Counted from the first letter of the stretch, positions 45,656 to 56,600 are shown. The stretch: 64,000 bases of DNA from Colwellia sp. 75C3 (GCF_002836255.1 NZ_PJAU01000055.1:124001-188000), one strand, 5' to 3'. Numbers and translations are program-made. Notes: generated from the sequence alone by a model not told the origin.

Positions 45656-47212
45656 TTAATCGTTATTATGGCAGCCAGGTATTTGAGTAATATCAAAGTC
45701 ATCAAGTTGGCTGCTTTCTAAATACTCTTTTGCAAATACCAGGTAGACTTTTTCTTGAATAAAAACGTCAAACAGATCAGGATCAAGATGATCACCTAAT
45801 TTCATTCTTCCCATAATGGTAAGGGTTTCGGACAAGGTTTTTGGATCTTTGTATGGTCGGTCGTTTGCGGTTAATGCTTCAAAAACATCGGCAATACCCA
45901 TTATTCGGGCAGGTATAGACATTTCATCTCTTTTTAAGCCTTTCGGATAACCAGTGCCATCCATTTTTTCATGATGACCACAGGCGTATTCAGGCACTCG
46001 TTTTAAGTGTTTTGGAAAGGGCATAGATTCAAGCATTTCAACGGTAACATCCATATGTCCATTAATAATTCTGCGCTCTTTTGGATTTAAGGTACCTCGC
46101 TTGGTAATTAAATTGTAGATCTCATCAGCGTTTATGATGTCTTGTTTTACTCCTTTTATGTTTACTTGATAATTTTTAGCAATTTTATAAACACGCTCAA
46201 TTTTCGAATCATCAAAAAATTCACCGCCGGTATTAGCAACGCGGATAAACTCACGGTCGGATTCTAAAGATTTTAATCGTAAAGCTTTATCGTTATTATC
46301 ATATTTATCAGAATAATAGATATCTCTAGAGGCTATTTCAAAACGAGCATCTATGAGCTCTATTCGGTCAAATACTGTTTCAAGTTTCTTAGCCTTGTCC
46401 ATGACATATTCAGGTGTGGCAACTTTACCGCAATCATGTAACCAGGCGGCTACACCTAGTTCGTGGAAATCCTCTTTACTCATGGAAAATTCGTCAAGTG
46501 GCCCGTAATCTATTTCATTACAAGCTCTAGCCAACATCATAGTAATGAGTGGTACACGGCGGCAATGACCTCCGGTATAAGGAGACTTTTTATCAATAGC
46601 CGAAGCAATAAGTTTTGAGAAGGCAGAGAATAAATTCTCCATTTCATCAATAAGCTGCTTGTTGGTAATAATAACCCCGGCGAGTGAGGCAAGCGCGTGA
46701 GTTAACTTTTCGCTTTCTTTGCTAAAAGGGATGATATTTCCTTGAGCGTCACTGGCATTAATGAGTTGAATAACGCCGTTAAGATCATCTTGATGATTCT
46801 TCATTGGTAGGGTTAAAACTGATTGAGTTCTATAGCCGGTTTGTTTATCCATCGTTTTAGCTGCACTTAAATCGTAATTCTGACAGTCATAAACATCTTC
46901 AATATTTATCACTTCTCCTGTCGCTGCTGCTATTGAAACCAGGGCACTCTCATTCACTTCGCCATATTTTAATACAGGGATAGGGGGAAAGTTAATTGTA
47001 TTGTCTGTAGTTCCGCCTAAATGAAGCTGTAAAGTTTTATTAATGATAGTTTCAAAAACTAATTCATTTTGCTCAGAAATAGAATAGATAGTACCGCCAT
47101 CGGCATTGGCTAGCTCCATCGCACTTTTAATGATTTTTTCTAATAGTACGTGGTGATCTTTTTCTGACGATAACGCGATGCCTATTTCAATAAAATGTTC
47201 CATGCTATTCAT
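45656..47212 (-). CDS. GAF-HD-GYP cyclic-di-GMP phosphodiesterase
   Basis: This 518-residue protein has an N-terminal GAF domain (about residues 10-190, starting HFIEIGIALSSEKDHHVLL) and an HD-GYP domain. The HD motif is in WLHDCGKVATPEY and the GYP motif in GHHEKMDGTGYPKGL; another metal ligand lies in TGGHCRRVP. A long insertion with a charged helix (about 285-355) separates the early metal ligands from the GYP part. It probably degrades cyclic-di-GMP, with the GAF domain binding a small regulator. The ribosome binding site AGGAC precedes ATG. It converges on the adenine deaminase with only 32 bases between. Confidence 0.9.
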   Translation of the reverse strand: MNSMEHFIEIGIALSSEKDHHVLLEKIIKSAMELANADGGTIYSISEQNELVFETIINKTLQLHLGGTTDNTINFPPIPVLKYGEVNESALVSIAAATGEVINIEDVYDCQNYDLSAAKTMDKQTGYRTQSVLTLPMKNHQDDLNGVIQLINASDAQGNIIPFSKESEKLTHALASLAGVIITNKQLIDEMENLFSAFSKLIASAIDKKSPYTGGHCRRVPLITMMLARACNEIDYGPLDEFSMSKEDFHELGVAAWLHDCGKVATPEYVMDKAKKLETVFDRIELIDARFEIASRDIYYSDKYDNNDKALRLKSLESDREFIRVANTGGEFFDDSKIERVYKIAKNYQVNIKGVKQDIINADEIYNLITKRGTLNPKERRIINGHMDVTVEMLESMPFPKHLKRVPEYACGHHEKMDGTGYPKGLKRDEMSIPARIMGIADVFEALTANDRPYKDPKTLSETLTIMGRMKLGDHLDPDLFDVFIQEKVYLVFAKEYLESSQLDDFDITQIPGCHNND

Positions 47213-47627
47213 TTTATGTCCTGTAGAGAGTTAACCGCAATGAGTTATTAAAAAGTATAGGCTCGCAGTAAAGAAATTGAAAAGTTAGCGCACTAATAAA
47301 TGAGATAAGATCCCATTAAACCGAAATTATGTTGTTTGAACGTTAGCAAAATAAACATTTTCCATTTATCTCCTATACTTGCCAAAGTATGTACCTACTT
47401 ATTTTAACGGTTAATTGTGTCTTTGATTCGCGGGCTTAATTTCAACGTATAAAATATTTGAATTACCGCTCTATACTGATGACTCGAAATGTTTTGTGGT
47501 GTATGTCCCAAATGGCGTTGTAGCGTTGCTTAAGGCGTATCTGAACCCAATTGAAGTTTGCATCCCTATGTATTGGGTATACATATTTTTCCATTAACCT
47601 TGGCCGATAAAGAATAGTATTCACTTT
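47213..47627. other. Divergent intergenic region with a possible element relic
   Basis: This 415-base AT-rich gap lies between the HD-GYP gene and the CHASE2 cyclase gene. ACCCAAT (47545-47551) and ATTGGGT (47572-47578) are inverted around 20 bases that include TTTGCATCCC. The right side, read on the complement, begins TACCC, resembling one end of the MITE-like elements elsewhere in the window. A 61-codon minus-strand frame (47463-47648) has no recognisable domain and I do not call it a gene. No firm promoter could be assigned. Confidence 0.4.
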
Positions 47628-49487
47628 ATGATAATACCTAGAATCCAAGTTCTATCATTATGCATTATGGCCTTCATAATCATATTTTATCTTATCGCTC
47701 AGCAAGGACATTTTTTGAAAACGGTTGATTTTACTGTTTTTGATCGACAATCAAAGTATTTGGCAAGTCAGTTAACAGTTGATGAAGATATTGTGGTGAT
47801 CGCTATAGATGATTACAGCTTAAAACATATGAATAAAATCGCTGGACGATGGGTGTGGCCCAGAACGGTGCACGGGCAAGTTATTGATGCGTTACAACCA
47901 ATGTCTTTAACGGCGATAGTCTTTGATATTCTTTTTGCTGAGCAAGATATTTACCGACCGGACGCAGACAGCTATTTTAATGAGGTAATAGCACGTACAA
48001 GTAACGTATATTTTTCTACATTAGAACAAAGACTTGTTGCGGGCGGTGGTGTGTTACTAAAACAGCTGCCCGAGGAGTTAGGCTTAATAAAAACACCTTT
48101 AGCGAGTGATAATGCCAAAGGCAACTTTATTCTACCTAGGGCAATAAATAGAAAACACTGGCAACTGGGTAGTATTAATTTTAGTGCAGAATTTGACGGC
48201 GTCGGTCGCTATTACGATGTTTATAGAGATATTTCTGGTTGGCAATTGTTATCACTACCGGTAAAGTTGGTTAGTTCATTATCGCTACCAATACCCAAAA
48301 AACGGCAAATATTATTACAATGGAGAGGCGCAGCTGAGCAACCTTATCTCACCTTAAGTTATGCTGATGTTTACCAGGCGATAATCAATAATGATATTGA
48401 CTCATTGCAGGCGTTATCGGGAAAAATAGTCTTAATTGGCGCTACAGCATCAGGTCTATTTGATGAACGAACAACCCCCTTAAACGACAATTTACCCGGT
48501 GTTTATATGTTGGCCACCGCGATAGATAATCTTAAAAATGAACGCTATTTAATTGAAGTAAGTCTTTATAGCCAAATACTCATCGCTATTACGTTAATTA
48601 TACTCACTTGCGCTTGTTTTCTTTTAGTTAATAGCTTCGTAAAACAAGTTGTTTACGCCTTGTTATTTATGGTAGCCAGTAGCTTAGCGTTAATAGGTAT
48701 TAGTACTTTATTGTTAATGCAGCAACAGGTGTTATTTATTGGAGGAATACTGTTTGTTATCTTGGTCACTTTCCTTACGTTTTCTTTTTTTTATGGCTAC
48801 TTAGAATATAGACACAGGCAACAAGCACTAGCCATGTTTGGACGTTTTTTAGATCCTAAAGTCGTTTATAAGTTGCTTGAAAATAATGCATTATTACCTG
48901 AAAAAATGAATAAAAAGCAAATAATCACAGTGTTGTTTTCGGATATTAGAAATTTTACCCAGCTTGCAGAACAAAGTGAAGCCGAAGCAGTTGTTAAGTT
49001 ACTTAATCAATATTTTAATCAGCAGGTGGCTATTATTTTTAAAAATAATGGCACATTGGACAAATTCATAGGGGATTGTGTAATGGCTTTTTGGGGCGCG
49101 CCTATGGAAAGTGAGCCTCGCCAAGATACTGTAGCAGCTATTAATACCGCACTTGCCATGGAGCAACAGTTACTGCTTTTCCGTCAAGGCTTACCTGAGA
49201 GCTTGCAAGATTTTGATATTGGTATTGGTATTCATACCGGAGAATGTATTGTCGGTATGATCGGCGCCGACTTACGTGTTGACTATACTGTCATTGGCGA
49301 TGCGGTGAATCTGGCGAGTAGAATTGAAGGGCTAACAAAACATCAAGCACGTATATTAGTCTCTGAGCAGACTAAAAATATAGCCGGGGATGCGTTCGAT
49401 TTTAGCTATCAAGGTGAATACCAAGTAAAAGGAAGGCAAGGTAAAGTTAAGTTATTTCAACCGACTAGGAGAGAAAATAATGTCTAA
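47628..49487 (+). CDS. CHASE2-domain class III adenylate/guanylate cyclase
   Basis: This 619-residue membrane enzyme has an N-terminal anchor helix and an extracytoplasmic CHASE2 domain (DEDIVVIAIDDYSLKHM, RWVWPRTVHGQVIDAL, TAIVFDILFAEQD). Three closely spaced transmembrane helices lie around residues 310-390. The class III cyclase domain has VLFSDIRNFTQLAEQSEAE, DKFIGDCVMAFWGAP and VDYTVIGDAVNLASRIEG. The metal-binding Asp residues and transition-state Asn/Arg region are present. It should make cAMP or cGMP in response to an envelope signal. It overlaps the next gene by 8 bases in an operon with an SH3-like protein and an M48 protease. Confidence 0.93.
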   Translation: MIIPRIQVLSLCIMAFIIIFYLIAQQGHFLKTVDFTVFDRQSKYLASQLTVDEDIVVIAIDDYSLKHMNKIAGRWVWPRTVHGQVIDALQPMSLTAIVFDILFAEQDIYRPDADSYFNEVIARTSNVYFSTLEQRLVAGGGVLLKQLPEELGLIKTPLASDNAKGNFILPRAINRKHWQLGSINFSAEFDGVGRYYDVYRDISGWQLLSLPVKLVSSLSLPIPKKRQILLQWRGAAEQPYLTLSYADVYQAIINNDIDSLQALSGKIVLIGATASGLFDERTTPLNDNLPGVYMLATAIDNLKNERYLIEVSLYSQILIAITLIILTCACFLLVNSFVKQVVYALLFMVASSLALIGISTLLLMQQQVLFIGGILFVILVTFLTFSFFYGYLEYRHRQQALAMFGRFLDPKVVYKLLENNALLPEKMNKKQIITVLFSDIRNFTQLAEQSEAEAVVKLLNQYFNQQVAIIFKNNGTLDKFIGDCVMAFWGAPMESEPRQDTVAAINTALAMEQQLLLFRQGLPESLQDFDIGIGIHTGECIVGMIGADLRVDYTVIGDAVNLASRIEGLTKHQARILVSEQTKNIAGDAFDFSYQGEYQVKGRQGKVKLFQPTRRENNV

Positions 49488-50052
49488 AGCGTTTACTTAC
49501 TATTTTTTAATCGTTTTACCTACCGTGATGATGCTTTTAGCCATCTCAACTTTTAACATTAGTTTGGCTTTTGACAACGAATTAACATCGCAAATATCAA
49601 ATAAAGTACGTTTAGGACAGCTAATAAAAGATACTCACTTGTTAAAGCAACCTCGTTATCAAAGTGACCCGCTTGTTTTGGTAAAAGCAGAAGAAAACAT
49701 CAATATCAAATACCGACAAAGTGCTTGGTATTTCATTTCTACCATGAACAGTCAAACGCCAGAGACATTCTCCGGTTGGGTAAGTATGTTAAGCGTAAGG
49801 TTTGACTCTACACCAAAGCGAGAAGGGGATCTGGGCGTACAATCACTCTTTTCCAGTGTCACTCATGATAGTTTACCAACAGTATCAACTGGGATCCGTG
49901 GTTTTGATGAAGGAGACCTAAAAAATGCTAAAGCGGACCTTAGTCAATTAATTTTACTTAAATCTTATACCGTTTCGAGTAACACCGCTGTGGCATTCGC
50001 ACATTCAGCTAAGTTGGCATCCAATAAAACGAAGGTTAAAGAGGACAAATAA
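49480..50052 (+). CDS. SH3-like protein linked to the cyclase and M48 protease
   Basis: This 190-residue protein has an N-terminal hydrophobic segment (about residues 7-30, signal peptide or anchor). A bacterial SH3-like region follows (RLGQLIKDTHLLKQPRYQSD ... WYFISTMNSQTPETFSGWVS), then a Ser/Asp-rich tail with STGIRGFDEGDLKNAKADLS. I know no assigned function. It overlaps the cyclase and is immediately followed by the M48 gene, whose ATG comes right after its stop, so the three act together, probably in the periplasm. It may present a ligand to the CHASE2 domain or regulate the protease; both are guesses. Confidence 0.75.
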   Translation: MSKAFTYYFLIVLPTVMMLLAISTFNISLAFDNELTSQISNKVRLGQLIKDTHLLKQPRYQSDPLVLVKAEENINIKYRQSAWYFISTMNSQTPETFSGWVSMLSVRFDSTPKREGDLGVQSLFSSVTHDSLPTVSTGIRGFDEGDLKNAKADLSQLILLKSYTVSSNTAVAFAHSAKLASNKTKVKEDK

Positions 50053-50931
50053 ATGAAATATTTAACACTGCCTAGTTACCTTTGTGTAGTCACCGTTTTT
50101 TGCTTACTGGTCGCATGTAAAAGTACCAGTTTGAAAATTGGCAACTTCGATGTGGGTAAACTAGTGAATCAAGGTGTTAAGGTTTTTAACGCCAGTAATA
50201 TCGACGAAGCACAAGAAATACAATTTGGTGAAAATATGTCAGCGGTATTATTGGGGGCTAGACCACTTTATGAAAACAAAGAGATTAATGTTTATGTCAA
50301 CAAGGTAGGTATGTGGCTAGCAAGTAATAGTTCAAGACCTGATTTATCTTGGCAATTTGGCGTTATTAACAGTACGGCCATTAATGCTTTTGCTGCGCCT
50401 GGCGGTTTTGTATTTATTACTTCAGGCATGTTGATGCAACTTGAAAACGAAGCACAATTAGCGGCAGTGTTAGCACATGAAATAAGTCATATCACCGAGC
50501 AGCATCATTTGAATGCTATTAAAGAAGAGGCTAATAGAAGTGCAATAACCGAGAGTTTGTTCATTTCAGCTCAAGCGTATCAAGATAATACTTCGGCAAA
50601 TGATGAAGATAAAAATTATGGCATATGGGCGAAAAAAGTAACGGGCATGGCTCAAAATTTATATGCGAAAGGACTTGGCAGAGATGATGAACTTCAGGCA
50701 GATCAACTCGGAATCCGCTTATTGGCTAAATCGGGTTATGATGCTTTTGCTTATATTGATAACTTACAAGTATTAGCATCAATCGACGCGGATGATAGTG
50801 CTTTGGCATTGTTATATCAAACGCATCCAGCACCATCACAAAGACTCGCAGCTTTAGCGGAGCAGCTTGATAAACTGGCGATGAACCAAGGATTATTACT
50901 AACGAAACGTTTTATTTCTCAGATGAATTAA
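50053..50931 (+). CDS. M48-family metalloprotease lipoprotein
   Basis: This 292-residue protein has a signal sequence with lipobox LLVAC, so it is lipid-anchored in the envelope. The zinc-protease motif HEISH is in AVLAHEISHITEQHH, and the third ligand Glu region is in ELQADQLGIRLLAKSG. A conserved AFAAPGGFVFITSG sits upstream, as in BepA/LoiP relatives. YQTHPAPSQRLAALAEQL near the end is also typical. It is similar in layout to periplasmic quality-control proteases. It is the last gene of the cyclase operon with no gap to the SH3-like gene. Confidence 0.92.
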   Translation: MKYLTLPSYLCVVTVFCLLVACKSTSLKIGNFDVGKLVNQGVKVFNASNIDEAQEIQFGENMSAVLLGARPLYENKEINVYVNKVGMWLASNSSRPDLSWQFGVINSTAINAFAAPGGFVFITSGMLMQLENEAQLAAVLAHEISHITEQHHLNAIKEEANRSAITESLFISAQAYQDNTSANDEDKNYGIWAKKVTGMAQNLYAKGLGRDDELQADQLGIRLLAKSGYDAFAYIDNLQVLASIDADDSALALLYQTHPAPSQRLAALAEQLDKLAMNQGLLLTKRFISQMN

Positions 50932-51024
50932 ATGTCGAGAAGCTAATGTGTTTTAGTCATCTTGTCGTGGTTAAGTAATATTTGTTAAAACGATAGTTAC
51001 ACTGAAGTACTTTTTGGCAACTGA

Positions 51025-51990
51025 TCACTGATCAAGAGTTAAGATTAAATTCTTATAGAGTTTATTATATTCTGCTGATTCATTAATACCTTCAACATTA
51101 CTCGGTACTTTATTGAAAATCATTAATGCCTTATCAACATTTCCTTGAAGAAAAATCACCTCGATTAGTTTTAATTTGCTAATAGATCCATTAATCACAT
51201 CTTTCTCACCTTCGGCAAGATTGATGGCTCTAATATAGCTTTCCTCAGCATTTTTATATTCTCCTGCCTTTTTATAAGCTAAAGCAACGTTATTATAAGC
51301 AACACCAATTTGCTGTTTATTTTTGGCTGCTTTCGCCCATTTCAATGAGTCTTTACGATACTTTATATGCAGGGGTTTATCATCTTGAAAGTAAGCCACA
51401 TGGCCTAAGTTAGCATAAAGTTCTCGTTTGAAAATGGGGTGATATCTTTTTTTAAATTTTTGGTCTAACTGTAATAAAGTTATTTTTGCCTTTTCATACT
51501 CTTTCATCGCTATTTGAAGATTGGAAATTTCAATTAACCTTATGGGATCCTGATATTTATCATTGATTTGTGTCAGTAAGCTTACTGCTTTATCTAAGTA
51601 ATCTCTTGTGGGCTTTATATCTTTGTTGCCATAACTTAGTTTTGCGTAATAAATATAAACGTATATAGAAAAGTTTATCGGTAAGGTGTTATAGCTAAGT
51701 AAGGTCTCTATTTCTAAGGAAAGTTTGTCGAAGTGTTGTAGAGTAAACAGTGCATCTAATTGAATAAGTTTAAGACGATACCATTGTCTGCTTTTTACTG
51801 TTGAAGACGCTAGCGCATCATCGAGTAACAACAAACATTGATGAGGTGAACTTTCACATGTTTTTTCGATTTTAGCTAATTCATCATAAGTAGCGGCATT
51901 ACTGTAGTTGGGGACTAATAAATAGACAAATAGGGGAAGGAATGTTGTGAGAAAAAGTACTTGTTTAGTTTGAATTTTCAAAAAAAACAT
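51025..51990 (-). CDS. Secreted TPR-repeat protein
   Basis: This 321-residue protein has an N-terminal signal/anchor segment (about 8-32, ending YSNA). A largely helical part with tetratricopeptide-like repeats follows, clearest at IGVAYNNVALAYKKAGEYKN and AEESYIRAINLAEGEKDVI. CESSPHQCLLLLDDAL near the N-terminus has two Cys that may pair. Proteins of this look often form the periplasmic half of GGDEF sensors in Alteromonadales, but here the frame stops after the repeats and no output domain follows. It has no clear partner. Confidence 0.75.
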   Translation of the reverse strand: MFFLKIQTKQVLFLTTFLPLFVYLLVPNYSNAATYDELAKIEKTCESSPHQCLLLLDDALASSTVKSRQWYRLKLIQLDALFTLQHFDKLSLEIETLLSYNTLPINFSIYVYIYYAKLSYGNKDIKPTRDYLDKAVSLLTQINDKYQDPIRLIEISNLQIAMKEYEKAKITLLQLDQKFKKRYHPIFKRELYANLGHVAYFQDDKPLHIKYRKDSLKWAKAAKNKQQIGVAYNNVALAYKKAGEYKNAEESYIRAINLAEGEKDVINGSISKLKLIEVIFLQGNVDKALMIFNKVPSNVEGINESAEYNKLYKNLILTLDQ

Positions 51991-52252
51991 GCCTATTCCC
52001 CAAGTTAAAGGTTGGTGAGGCTAGAGCTAAAAAACCTTATAACCTCGTGTTACAGTAAATTATAGTTCATATTTTAACTATAATTTTCGGAGGTAAAAAT
52101 AGAATAGGTCAGGGGGGCATAATAGGTTTTTGGTTAAGGCTTAAATTATGGGTATTGTTCGAGCGGAGTAGACAGCCCATCTTTGTTCTATTTTAGATGG
52201 ACTGATGTTATTTAATATTGATGATAAGTATCATCGTATTAATATGGAGGGA

Positions 52253-53317
52253 CTAAAGTAAATTAGTTAGCGCGATACCAATACCAAAGCGTTTTTGGTT
52301 AACATTATAATCAATTAAACTCTCGCCATAGCCACTACTAAACTGAGCATAGCCTTTTAATTTACCCCATAAAGGGAAGGTAGCGCCAACCTCAATAAAG
52401 CCATTATGGGTGGCAAAATTGTTTCTGCCTTTAAAAGAAAACTCAAAGGCGTTGTTGTATTTATAAACCAAACCTAATTCAAAATGGCCCATATAATCGA
52501 GGATATCGGGATTATCATCACCTTGACCAGCATCAGGCGAAGACTTTTCATTCTCAGGAATACGGTACCAAGGGCGAAATGATAAGGCAAAGTTACGTTT
52601 TTCATAGAGGTAATTAACATAAATACGATTCCAGCTCCTTGAAAGCAATTGTGAACGACCATTTGATTGATGTTCGAAGCCGACGATTAACGCTGAATTA
52701 CCTCCCCAAGGGTGATAATTAATAGGCGTGAAATAGAAAATCTCAGGTTGATAATTTGTTTCTCTAAAAGGTTTTGATATTTCCTCCGAGTAAATTTGCC
52801 ACCATGACTGTAGGGTAAAGCCAAAAAAGAGTTGATCACCTTCCTTAAGAAAAGGTCCGGTCAACAGTGGGATTTTTAAACTAATTTGAAACTTTGCCTC
52901 AGTATCTTTTAAATCGTCCGCCCAAGTAGAAAATTCTTGATAGGCATCACGGTTAATTTCATTAACTAGCGAGAAGGGTAATATGTAATTCATTTTATGA
53001 GGCGTTAATACATAAGGGTTAGCCGCTGTTCTTTTTTCTCTGATCATTCGATTGGCTATTGCGCCTAGTTCAATATCTTGACCGCTGTCTTCATTCAAAA
53101 TACTTCGAGCAATTCTCTTCTCACATTGTGTTTCTATTTCCGCTAGCGTTGCACTTTTCTCTGCACTTTTAATGGCCTTAAACAAACACATCTCAAATAC
53201 AGCTCTATGTGATTCATGCACTACTTTATTGTCATCACCCTCAGGTGATTTAGCTTGCGTAGTGAATGAAAGCGAAAGTAAAAGTAGGGAAATACCTATT
53301 GAAATTATTGATCTCAT
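52253..53317 (-). CDS. pldA: Outer-membrane phospholipase A (PldA/OMPLA)
   Basis: The protein (354 residues from ATG 53317) has a signal peptide (MRSIISIGISLLLLSLSFTT...A), a roughly 75-residue N-terminal segment absent from E. coli OMPLA, then a 12-stranded barrel. The catalytic His-Ser pair is in FEHQSNGRSQLLSRSWNRIY, with the Asn of the triad in the same stretch, and the closing strand ends GIGIALTNLL. It hydrolyses phospholipids at the cell surface when membrane asymmetry is lost, using calcium and dimerisation. The frame opens further upstream at a TTG (53377), but that would place 20 residues before the signal peptide. Confidence 0.92.
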   Translation of the reverse strand: MRSIISIGISLLLLSLSFTTQAKSPEGDDNKVVHESHRAVFEMCLFKAIKSAEKSATLAEIETQCEKRIARSILNEDSGQDIELGAIANRMIREKRTAANPYVLTPHKMNYILPFSLVNEINRDAYQEFSTWADDLKDTEAKFQISLKIPLLTGPFLKEGDQLFFGFTLQSWWQIYSEEISKPFRETNYQPEIFYFTPINYHPWGGNSALIVGFEHQSNGRSQLLSRSWNRIYVNYLYEKRNFALSFRPWYRIPENEKSSPDAGQGDDNPDILDYMGHFELGLVYKYNNAFEFSFKGRNNFATHNGFIEVGATFPLWGKLKGYAQFSSGYGESLIDYNVNQKRFGIGIALTNLL

Positions 53318-53603
53318 AGTTGCCAATTGTGTGAGCTGAAATTGGCGGCGATTATAGCCTGTTTTCCGTTGAATCAATAGATACGGGCGTAGGGATTAAA
53401 AAATAAAATCATAAAATACCAAAAGTGCTTTAACGAATATTTAAGTGACCATTAAATATGTCTAATTATGTCAGCGCATTTCAAAGCATTTCCCCTCGGT
53501 AGTTGGTCCTATTTTTATCTCGATTAACCGCAAGCTACCTTTCTTTATTAGTGAGGGCTTGTATCTTGATTGTTAAATAATGTAACCCACTATTGGAATC
53601 GAA

Positions 53604-56600
53604 ATGAAACTCACCAAGAGCGCTTTAACTAATCCAGCTGCCGTTGCTGTAGTTGTTGCCCTAACATTGCTTGTCGGCATGCTTAGTTTATTTAAGTTAC
53701 CGGTACAGCTTTTTCCTGATATTGAACGCCCGCAAATTGGCGTACAAACCACTTGGCGAGCAGCATCACCTAAAGAAATTGAGTCTGAAATTATTGAACC
53801 ACAAGAGCAGGTATTACGTGGTATCCCTGGTTTAGAATCAATGAATGCTTTTGCCAATCGAGGTGGTGCATATATTAATTTGTCTTTTGGCGTTGGCACT
53901 AACATGGAGCAAACGCTAATTGAAGTAATTAGCCGCATGACACGTGTTGCTAATTTGCCACAGGATGCCAGACCGCCACGAGTGATGCTTGGCGGTGGTC
54001 GAGGTAATACCCCAGCACTGACTTTTTTCTTCTTACAGGCTTTACCGGGAAATGGCCAAGACATTAGTCAATATATTGATTTCACCAATGATGTTATTCG
54101 ACCTCGCCTTGAGGCGGTTGAAGGTGTTGCCAGTGTCGAAACTTTTTCAGAGCAAAACCGAGAAGAGCTGCAAATTCGTTACGATCCGATTAAAGCAGCT
54201 GAGTATGGCATTGAAATACCGCGTTTAATTTCATTGGTTTCTGCGAGTGACGATATCTCAGGCGGTTTTATTGATGTCGGTCGACGCCAATACACTTTAC
54301 GTTATAGCGGTAAGTACAGTGTTGATGAGTTATCAGAATTGATGCTTGAATCACGTGGCGGACGAAATATTCGTTTAAGTGATATAGCCACCGTTGAAGT
54401 ACGTCGAAATGATAGACAAGGCATGGCGGTTCAAAATGGTAATCCAGCTTTTTCTATGCGTATTAATAGAGCCAATGGCGCAAATGTTTTAGAAACTTTG
54501 AATAGAGTGAAAACAGAAGTCAACTTACTTAATACTGAACTGTTGGCTGATAAGAAATTAGTGATGGTGCAATCTTTTGATGCCTCTGTGTTTATTTACC
54601 GCGCAATTAATTTAGTAACCAGCAATTTATTTGTCGGCATTATTTTATCGTTATCAGTTTTATGGTTTTTTATTCGCCGTATGCGCGCTACGTTAATCAT
54701 TGCGACTGCCATTCCGGTAAGTTTGTTAAGTACCTTTATCGTGTTAGAAATTACTGGCCGTTCACTAAACGTTATCTCGTTAGCTGGCTTAGCTTTTGCC
54801 GTGGGCATGGTGCTTGATGCTGCAATTGTGGTGTTAGAAAATATATTACGCATGCGAGATAAAGGACTCAATGAACATGACAGTGCAGAAAAGGGCGCTG
54901 AGCAAGTGTGGGGCGCTTTGCTTGCTTCTACTGCGACAACCGTCGCTATATTTCTGCCGGTATTTTTCTTAAAAGATATCGAAGGGCAACTCTTTGGTGA
55001 TTTAGCCTTAACTATCGCTATAGCGGTCTCGGTATCACTTATTGTTGCAGTAGTGCTATTACCCGTTTTATCCAAACACTTTCTAAAACAGCAAAAAGTA
55101 AACGATCCCAATAAAAAGTTGTGGCAGAGAATTACCAACGTTGTGATGAAAAGTACTAGTACTCGTACTAAACGCTTATCCCTTGCGACCACGCTTTTAA
55201 TATTACCGGTTGTCATCACTATTATAGCCATGCCAAAACTTGATTACTTACCACCGGTAAAACGCGATGCAATTGATGCTAATTTGCAGTTCCCGCCGGG
55301 ATCAAATGTTAAAACCATTGAAAAAGAAGTTATTCAACCTATTGTTGAGCGATTAAAGCCTTATATGGATGGCACCAAAGAGCCAGCATTGAAAAACTAT
55401 TATATTTTCGGCGGCTCATTTGGCGGTAGTTTAGGGGTTCGAGTAAAAGATCAAGACCGCGTTGATGAGCTACTTGAAATCGTTAAAAATGAAATATTGA
55501 TAGATCTACCTGATACCCGTGTATTTGCCAGACAAGGTAATTTATTCGGTGGTTTTGGTGGGGGTAGAAGCGTGCAAGTACATTTGCAATCCAAAGATAC
55601 CAAAGCATTACAAGAAGTAGCACGTCAGGGCATGGATTGGATAAAAGAAGCCATTGAAGGCGCTAACGTAAATGCCAACCCTGGTCTTGCGATGTCAGAG
55701 CCTGAAATTAATTTAAGCCCTAATGATCGCAGTATTTTAGAGCAAGGTTGGAATCGTCGCGATGTGGGTCGTGTAGTAAGAACACTAGGTGACGGCTTAT
55801 ATGTAGGCGAGTATTTTAACGGTAGCAAACGCTTGAATATGATTTTACGTGCTGACGGTTGGGATGACCCAGATAACCTAGGAGATGTTCCTGTAGTTAC
55901 TGGTAATGGTAGCGTTACGCAATTATCTAATTTAGTTGATATACAGCGTACCGTTGGACCGAGCCGCTTAACGCGCATTGATGGACAGCGTACTATTAGC
56001 TTGAATGTTAACCCTCCAAAAGGCTGGTCATTAGAAGAAACTATCTCGGTGTTAAAGGCACAGGTAGAACCTAAATTACGCGATATTATGCCAGCAGGCG
56101 GCAATATTCAATATGGCGGTAGTGCTGATCAGCTAGAAAAAGCGATCACAGTGATGGCGGAAAACTTTGCTTTTGCTTTGGTGATTTTATTCCTACTGAT
56201 GGCGGCATTGTTTAAATCAATCAAAGACAGTTTATTAGTTGTCATTACTATTCCTTTAGCGACTGTTGGCGGTATTTTAGCTCTGCAATTACTAAATTTA
56301 AGTGTCTTTCAGCCGCTTGATTTACTGACTATGATAGGTTTTATTATTTTACTGGGTTTAGTGGTTAACAACGCGATCTTATTAGTTCATCAAACCCGAA
56401 TAGGTCAACAAGATGGTCTTGAGCGTTCAGAAGCCATTGAGCAAGCCTTAAGCTTACGCTTACGTCCTATTTTTATGAGTACAGCAACCAGCTTTTTTGG
56501 CATGTTACCGTTATTACTTATGCCGGGAGCGGGCAGTGTTATCTATCGCGGTTTAGCGGCAGTAATTGTCGGCGGCTTAGCGTTTAGTACCATATTTACC

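Noticed and set aside
47463-47648. 61-codon minus-strand frame in the cyclase promoter region
   Set aside because: It overlaps the start of the cyclase gene, has no ribosome binding site I can see and no family likeness; possibly a relic, not a gene.
54596-55231. 211-codon minus-strand frame inside the RND pump gene
   Set aside because: It lies wholly opposite a strongly conserved transporter gene and reads as low-complexity Ser/Thr/Ile/Lys sequence.
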